In this document: positions 58,900 to 64,000 of the stretch, in pieces | How positions within the stretch are numbered: the stretch's first letter is position 1 | Layout of the letters: each line of letters opens with the position of its first letter | Assembly: GCF_047495875.1 (NCBI RefSeq) | Contig: NC_092460.1 | Location: 4,459,520-4,523,519, forward strand | From: Pithys albifrons albifrons | Lineage: Eukaryota; Chordata; Aves; Passeriformes; Thamnophilidae | Length of the DNA stretch: 64,000 bases | Reading direction: 5' to 3' | The notes under the pieces: generated by a model | Databases searched by the model: none | Seen by the model: the letters and a program-made list of their open reading frames with translations, nothing else | Told to the model about the DNA's origin: nothing | Made by a program: the position numbers and the translations under genes

Positions 58900-61800
58900 T
58901 GATGGAGCCGATTTGTCTCCATATGGGCGTGACACAGGTGTGTATGTGCCCCTATAACACATGTTGATACCCAGGGCACTTGTATTGGTCCAGTGTGAAC
59001 GTGCATTAATGATACACCCGTGTCACGGTCACCAGTGTGTTTTTGCTAATTTGCCCATACTAAATGGCCATTTAACTTTCTGCTCACAGGGAGGCAAGTA
59101 CAGCAGCACCTGTTGCACCACATCATCCATGTGTGCAGTCCCTTGCAGAGCAGGGTGGTTTGCAAGGAAAAGATGTTCACTGTAAGCTCATGTGGCCAAT
59201 GTTTCAGTGTGAACATTGAGGAAAAGGTGCTTCTGCAAGTCAGGAGCCTGACATTTGGTTTCCTAATGGAGGCTGGTATTTGGGGTGTGACTGAGAGGGT
59301 TGAACAGGATGCTCTTCGAGTTTCTGTGTTGCACAGGGCTTACCAGCTCCCAGGCTCAGTTACACAGGACCCACGGACGGCTGGGCAGGTTTTGTGAGCT
59401 GGATAAAACACCTTTGACCTGAGTAGCACAGAGCATCTGCTGATGCACCTGTGCTGTTGGTGCAGGTTTATAACACACAGTTTAATGTAGGCCAGTGAGA
59501 CACAGATCCTTGTCCTCTCCCTCCCACTTTGCCATCCTTGTGTATGTAGGGCAAGGCCTCTCTGTGTGCCTTGTAAGGCACGCACCACCGCGCGGCCCTG
59601 GGCTCGCTGGAGATGCTAATGCAATTACTGTACTATTACTGAGTTTCCTTCATGGCCTCTTGTGAAGGACACGTCTGAAATCCTTTTTGAGCATTCTATT
59701 AAAAGTCATCAGTAAATTCAGCTTTATTCCAGAAACGATAGTGATTAAATCATCTGTATCAGACCCAAAAGCAAATGTTGGTGGAGCATCTTCTGAGTGG
59801 ATTTTTCTGGCTGGTTTCAGAAAGTCTCTCTGTGCGTGGCAGGCACCAGCCACTGCCCCTGACTGTGCCACCAGAGCAGCTCTGCTGAAGTCCTGGCATT
59901 TAAACAGTGGTGAACCAGAACAAGAGTTTGGCCCAAAGACATGTCCAGGGTGATGTGTATCACAGACAGGACTTTATCTGCCCATGGATCTGGTTCGTGT
60001 CTGTTATTTATTGCGGTGCTAGGAGAGCAAAGAAATCCTGAGGAAAAAAAAAAAAGGTGGTGGATAGTTGAGGCTGCTTTTTCCTTCCAACCAGTGCATC
60101 TGAGCTGTTTTCAGTTGTTAGGTTTCTCATTTGCACCGAAGTTTTTGTGTGACAGAGAATTGCCCACGGGTTGTTCAGTACTTTGTGCAATTTTCCAGGC
60201 ATTTCTCACATCCATGCAGTGACTGGAGCGCTGGGTGCGTGGCGTCCCCTCAGCAGCCCTGGCATCTCTGTCAGGAGTGATGTCTCTTTGGAAGAGCTGG
60301 GACACCACATATCTCACTGGCCCCTGGTGCAACTCGGAACTGCGTTAACAGGCTCTCCCATGGCAGGGTGCCAGCAGCCAAAGCGCTTTCCCAGCCATGA
60401 GTACGAGGAGGATCAGTTGTCCTTGGGGGCGTGTGGCTTTTTTTGAGGAGCAGAGGAGACCTTATGGCCCGTGTTAGCTCTGTGATCTCTGCCAACAAGT
60501 GAACAAAAGGGAATAACACACCTGCTTCCCTCCTCCGCGCCTGCGGGAAGGGTTTCTCCTCTTCCTGAATGCTCGCCAGCGCAGCTGAGCTGGCTCAGGA
60601 GCTGCTGTAATTCACTGCTATCTTGCCAGGCCAGCAGCAAATTGCCAGCTCATCTTTCTTCCACCTGTAGCAAGAGGAGAGCCAGTAGGGAGTGGTATTT
60701 TATCTATCTTCCCTGGCCTGCTCACCTGATGGGGCTGCTAGAATAGCACTCTGAGACGTGTGAGCCTGGAACTGGGGGCTTGCTGAGAGGTGTGACACTA
60801 AAGGGACAGCCAGAAGGAATGGAGAAAATAAGGGGCAGGTGGGGAGTTAATGGTCTTCTTATGAGCAGGATCCTCTCCTCCCAAAGGGGCTGACACGGTG
60901 TTAGACCCACCAGGGTAACTCTGCCTGTTAGTTACACCCAGCCCTGGTTCTGGTCTCACTACCCCACCTGAGAGACCCCACACAGGCAAGTGACCTCAGG
61001 TTTGCATCAGACCCATCAGATTCGAAGAAGTTCCTTGTCCAGACTCAGTCTCAGTTTGGACATTAGGACAGTACCAGATTTACAGTAGTTGACCAAAAAA
61101 ATGAGAACTATGATATTTTGTAACTCCTCTGCTGTTACAGAGCTGCTCAAAGAGTTCTTCCAGCCTGTGGAGACTGCAGTGCCTGGGGAGGTGCCTACCA
61201 TTAAGAGTCAAAAGGAGCAGCAGGGACTGTCCTGATACCCCCACGGCAAAACCTTCATCTTTGGTGCTGCTTGGCTCTGCAGCATGCTGCTGGATGTCCA
61301 GCCCCTGGCAGAGTAAGACACAGCACTTAAACACAGGCCCTCCTTCCTCCAGTGCTCCTGCAGGGGCTAGATACACTGAGTGTACATTGATTTGGACACA
61401 GCCTGACAAAAGCCAGACCCATCACAGCAGTCGTGAGGAACAGGTAATTCCCAGAGATTGTAATGAATGTGTTAAGCTACTTTCCTTTCTCCTTTCAATC
61501 ACTTTCACAAAACGAGTTTAATGAAGAGCTATTCTCTGGTTACAAAATGGTGCTGCACAAGCTAGATGGATTCCTCTGACCTTTCAATGTGCTTTACTTG
61601 AATTGGCTGCCTCTTCATGTTCTCCTCTCACTGCCTTGAACGGGAAAGACAGCTGAAATAGGGACTCTTACAGCAAATAGTATGGCATATTGCCTTCTTT
61701 CTATCAGTCACTGGTGTGCTTCCCAAAGCCTTAGCTATTTATTATTGGGGTTGTTTTTTGTGTTCCTGTGTGTGGGAGCTCTGCATAATGTTTCTGGAAA

Positions 61801-64000
61801 GAGAGGTGTCCTGTACCCCTTTTACTGCTGTAGTAGAAACCAGATGTCCCTGGCGTAAAGTAAGAGAAGAAGTAGGAAGTGTCTGGACATGCCTGAAGGA
61901 CAGTTCCGGAGCCCTACCATGACTGAGATGCCACAGGGAAGCAGGACAGGTAAGAGCAGTCAGCCAAAGCAATTTTGCTGTCACGGAAAATTCAGGCAAA
62001 GAAAAGTTTTCAGGCTTAGCAATCAAGGAATTGGAAAGGTCAGTCTGGAGCAAAAAGGGATAATGGAGGCTGGAGTTGAACCTAACATAAAAAGACTTAG
62101 GTCCTCCTTCCCAGCTTTCTGTAATTCCCAGACAGTTCTCCAGATGACATTCATTATTTGTGTTATCTTTGCACCTAACAGAGTGAGTCAGGGACCAGGG
62201 TGCTACATAAGCAAAACAAAAAGCTCTCCCTTTGCCAAGGGAACTTAAAATCCAATGGTGTGATAGGAGAGAGAGCCGATGTGAACCCTGAGGAAGGGGG
62301 AGGATGAGCAAACCACGGGGCTGCAGCCTAGGGAATGGCACTGGCATAATGCTGGCTATCAGTCATCCCTAGAGGGGGAGGAGAGAGTGCCAGGAGATAA
62401 TGAGGCAGCTTTGTGGGTGTTTACAAGGATCATGATAATACTTTGTGGCAATGACAGAACAGAAGATGACACATTAAGGTAATATTTGGGCACTGGCTAA
62501 AACAGCGTGAGAAGTTTTCAGTCTGCAAAATTTACAGTATTACCCAAAATAATTGCTCTGCACAGGAGCCATGTTTGCCTTCTGTAATCAGGGCACAGCC
62601 ATGGTTCATGCCAGTGAAAGGCAGACAGATTTAAACCAATGCTGGAAAATGTCCACCCTGCCTCTTGCTTGCAGAGGGTCCAGATGTCAGGTCAGGGATG
62701 GGGCACTGGGCACTGCCATCAGGCTGGAAAGGGCATGGGCCAGCAGAGCCTGGATCTGTGCTCAACGATGCACTCAGGAAGCATTTTGGATGTGGTTTTG
62801 TTTACAGAATTATTAGCAGAGTCATGCAAAATGTACAGGTGACACCAAAGTGGATGGGAGTATTAATGCCACTGTTCACTCCCAGTTTCCAGGATGGCAG
62901 CGGAGGATTTGCAGATGAACAGTCACAGAGCTGCATCTCTGTGACAGAGAGGTATCTGACAGCTAGCGATCACATTTTTCAAGGGCTTATTCCTGGCTGT
63001 TTAATACTTCATATGCTCTCTTGGGGAGGGAGGAGAGAACGGAGGAGTATATTTGGCACAGCAGGGAAGTGGACTCGGGTCTTTTCCATCCCTTATTGCT
63101 GTGCTGTTGCAGAGGGAGAGAAAGCCTCCTTCCACAGCGGTACTAATCCTCCTCCACAGCAAGCTGAATGTTTTGAACTTGAACAACTCCTCTCATTTTT
63201 CCCCCATGTGATTGTGAGTCAGGCTGAGCTTCTCTATTCTTCTCCATAATTGAGTAGGAGATTATTTTGACTGGAAATAACCAGACACAGGTATCATGGC
63301 TATGAATGCCTCCATGCATGCCACTTGCTAGAAGTTCTATAGCCTTCTGCAAAGGGAGCTGGTCTTTCAAGATTTTGCTCAATGGAGAGGGAAGAAAAGC
63401 AGAGGGGAAGAATAGCTCCTTCCTGCTCACATCTATCACTGTCTCTGTTAAACTTAACCTGCTGAATTGTTGGTAACACACTGTTCTTCAGAAGCAGCTC
63501 CTTTGTGAAAGACCTCCCTTGTGACACGGGGAGTAGCCGCATTGAGACAGGAAATATCCCTGACATGATGGCTTTCTACAGGAGCTTGTGGCTGCTATCC
63601 AGTCCATGGCCATGCTGAGAAAGTTACAAAAAAGCCATGCCTCTAAAATCCCCAGGGGAACCTCCCCAGGCAGAGATTTTCCTGTCCTTCTCTTCCTGTC
63701 TCTGTAGTTGTCTCTCCTGGGATGCAGGCCAGCTGCTAGGGTTGCATTCCCACCCCTCTGCCCTGGAGGCAATGAGAGATGGAAGAGTGCAGGGCAAGGG
63801 AGATGCAGATGCAATGTGAGGCCATGTCAGGGCACGTGGCTTCTTCTGCTGCCATGGCAGGGGATGCTGCCAGATGCTGATTTTGGCTCTTGGTGTGTAC
63901 CAGGGAGGCGGATGCAGCCGCGTGGCAGAGCTGAGTTTTAGCTACACACACTCCTTCCAGCAAAGCCAAATACTAAGGAGCATTTCACAAGATCAGGCTT
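58900..64000. other. No exon recognised; possible EIF4E3 upstream or intronic DNA
   Basis: In human, EIF4E3 lies on this side of GPR27 and runs away from it, which here would be the + strand. I searched by eye for its conserved SWTFWLD-type segment and for the following VQIFW segment and found neither. Frames up to 201 residues are present but match nothing I know. Confidence 0.45.
62805..62880 (+). mobile_element. Possible decayed CR1 ORF2 fragment
   Basis: Sequence around GTACAGGTGACACCAAAG and GGATGGGAGTATTAATG resembles the CR1 region encoding the end of the reverse transcriptase ('gcagatgacaccaa...'). Weak, based on recall of the consensus only. Confidence 0.25.

Noticed and set aside
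58339..58962. Open frames up to about 290 codons on both strands around 58.4-58.9 kb
   Set aside because: They are translations of the GGGCT/GGGAT array, which lacks stops in every frame.
61742..62347. 201-codon open frame on the - strand
   Set aside because: No family similarity, no splice or promoter context; taken as chance.
62665..63249. 194-codon open frame on the + strand
   Set aside because: No recognisable domain; part resembles decayed CR1 sequence, and frames on other strands overlap it.

Overview
The window looks like nuclear DNA from a bird. It is a gene-poor, moderately AT-rich stretch with GC-rich CpG islands at the promoters. Several short fragments match the 3' end of the avian CR1 LINE, including its characteristic 'gatctttaaggt...ttccaac' tail. 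The only two protein-coding genes I can defend are vertebrate genes with clear orthologues: prokineticin 2 (PROK2, three coding exons, + strand, 37287-44144) and the intronless orphan receptor GPR27/SREB1 (- strand, 56729-57871). They lie tail to tail about 12.5 kb apart. In the human 3p13 block PROK2 and GPR27 are also neighbours and convergent, with EIF4E3 beyond GPR27, and this supports both assignments. I cannot name the species.

Layout. 1-36.5 kb is an intergenic desert with CR1 fragments, simple repeats, one perfect 10-bp inverted repeat (2970-2992) and an orphan CpG-rich patch (about 15.87-16.29 kb). 36.5-37.1 kb is a degenerate minisatellite (about 23/46-bp period) that runs up to the PROK2 promoter. 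The promoter has an AP-1 consensus and a TATA-like box inside a CpG island. PROK2 exon 1 (37287-37385) encodes the signal peptide and the AVITG start of the mature hormone. Intron 1 opens with a second degenerate minisatellite. Exon 2 (41110-41235) and exon 3 (44019-44144) encode the ten-cysteine prokineticin domain. A probable 3' UTR with several candidate poly(A) signals follows. 45.7-55.9 kb is intergenic. GPR27 and its probable 3' UTR occupy about 55.87-57.87 kb, read right to left. A large CpG island covers the GPR27 coding region and upstream DNA. It ends in an approximately 270-bp G-rich (GGGCT/GGGAT)n array at 58.45-58.72 kb. 58.9-64 kb has no exon I can recognise; by synteny it could be upstream or intronic DNA of EIF4E3, but I could not find an EIF4E3 exon.

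Togetherness. PROK2 is a secreted ligand for the Gq-coupled receptors PROKR1/PROKR2. GPR27 is a brain-enriched orphan GPCR of the SREB family. They are neighbours by conserved synteny, with nothing here suggesting a shared pathway. No new system was found. The most interesting observations are the minisatellites flanking the PROK2 promoter, the extended PROK2 C-terminus relative to mammals, the G-quadruplex-prone array beside GPR27, a repeated motif in the GPR27 3' UTR, and the orphan CpG island.
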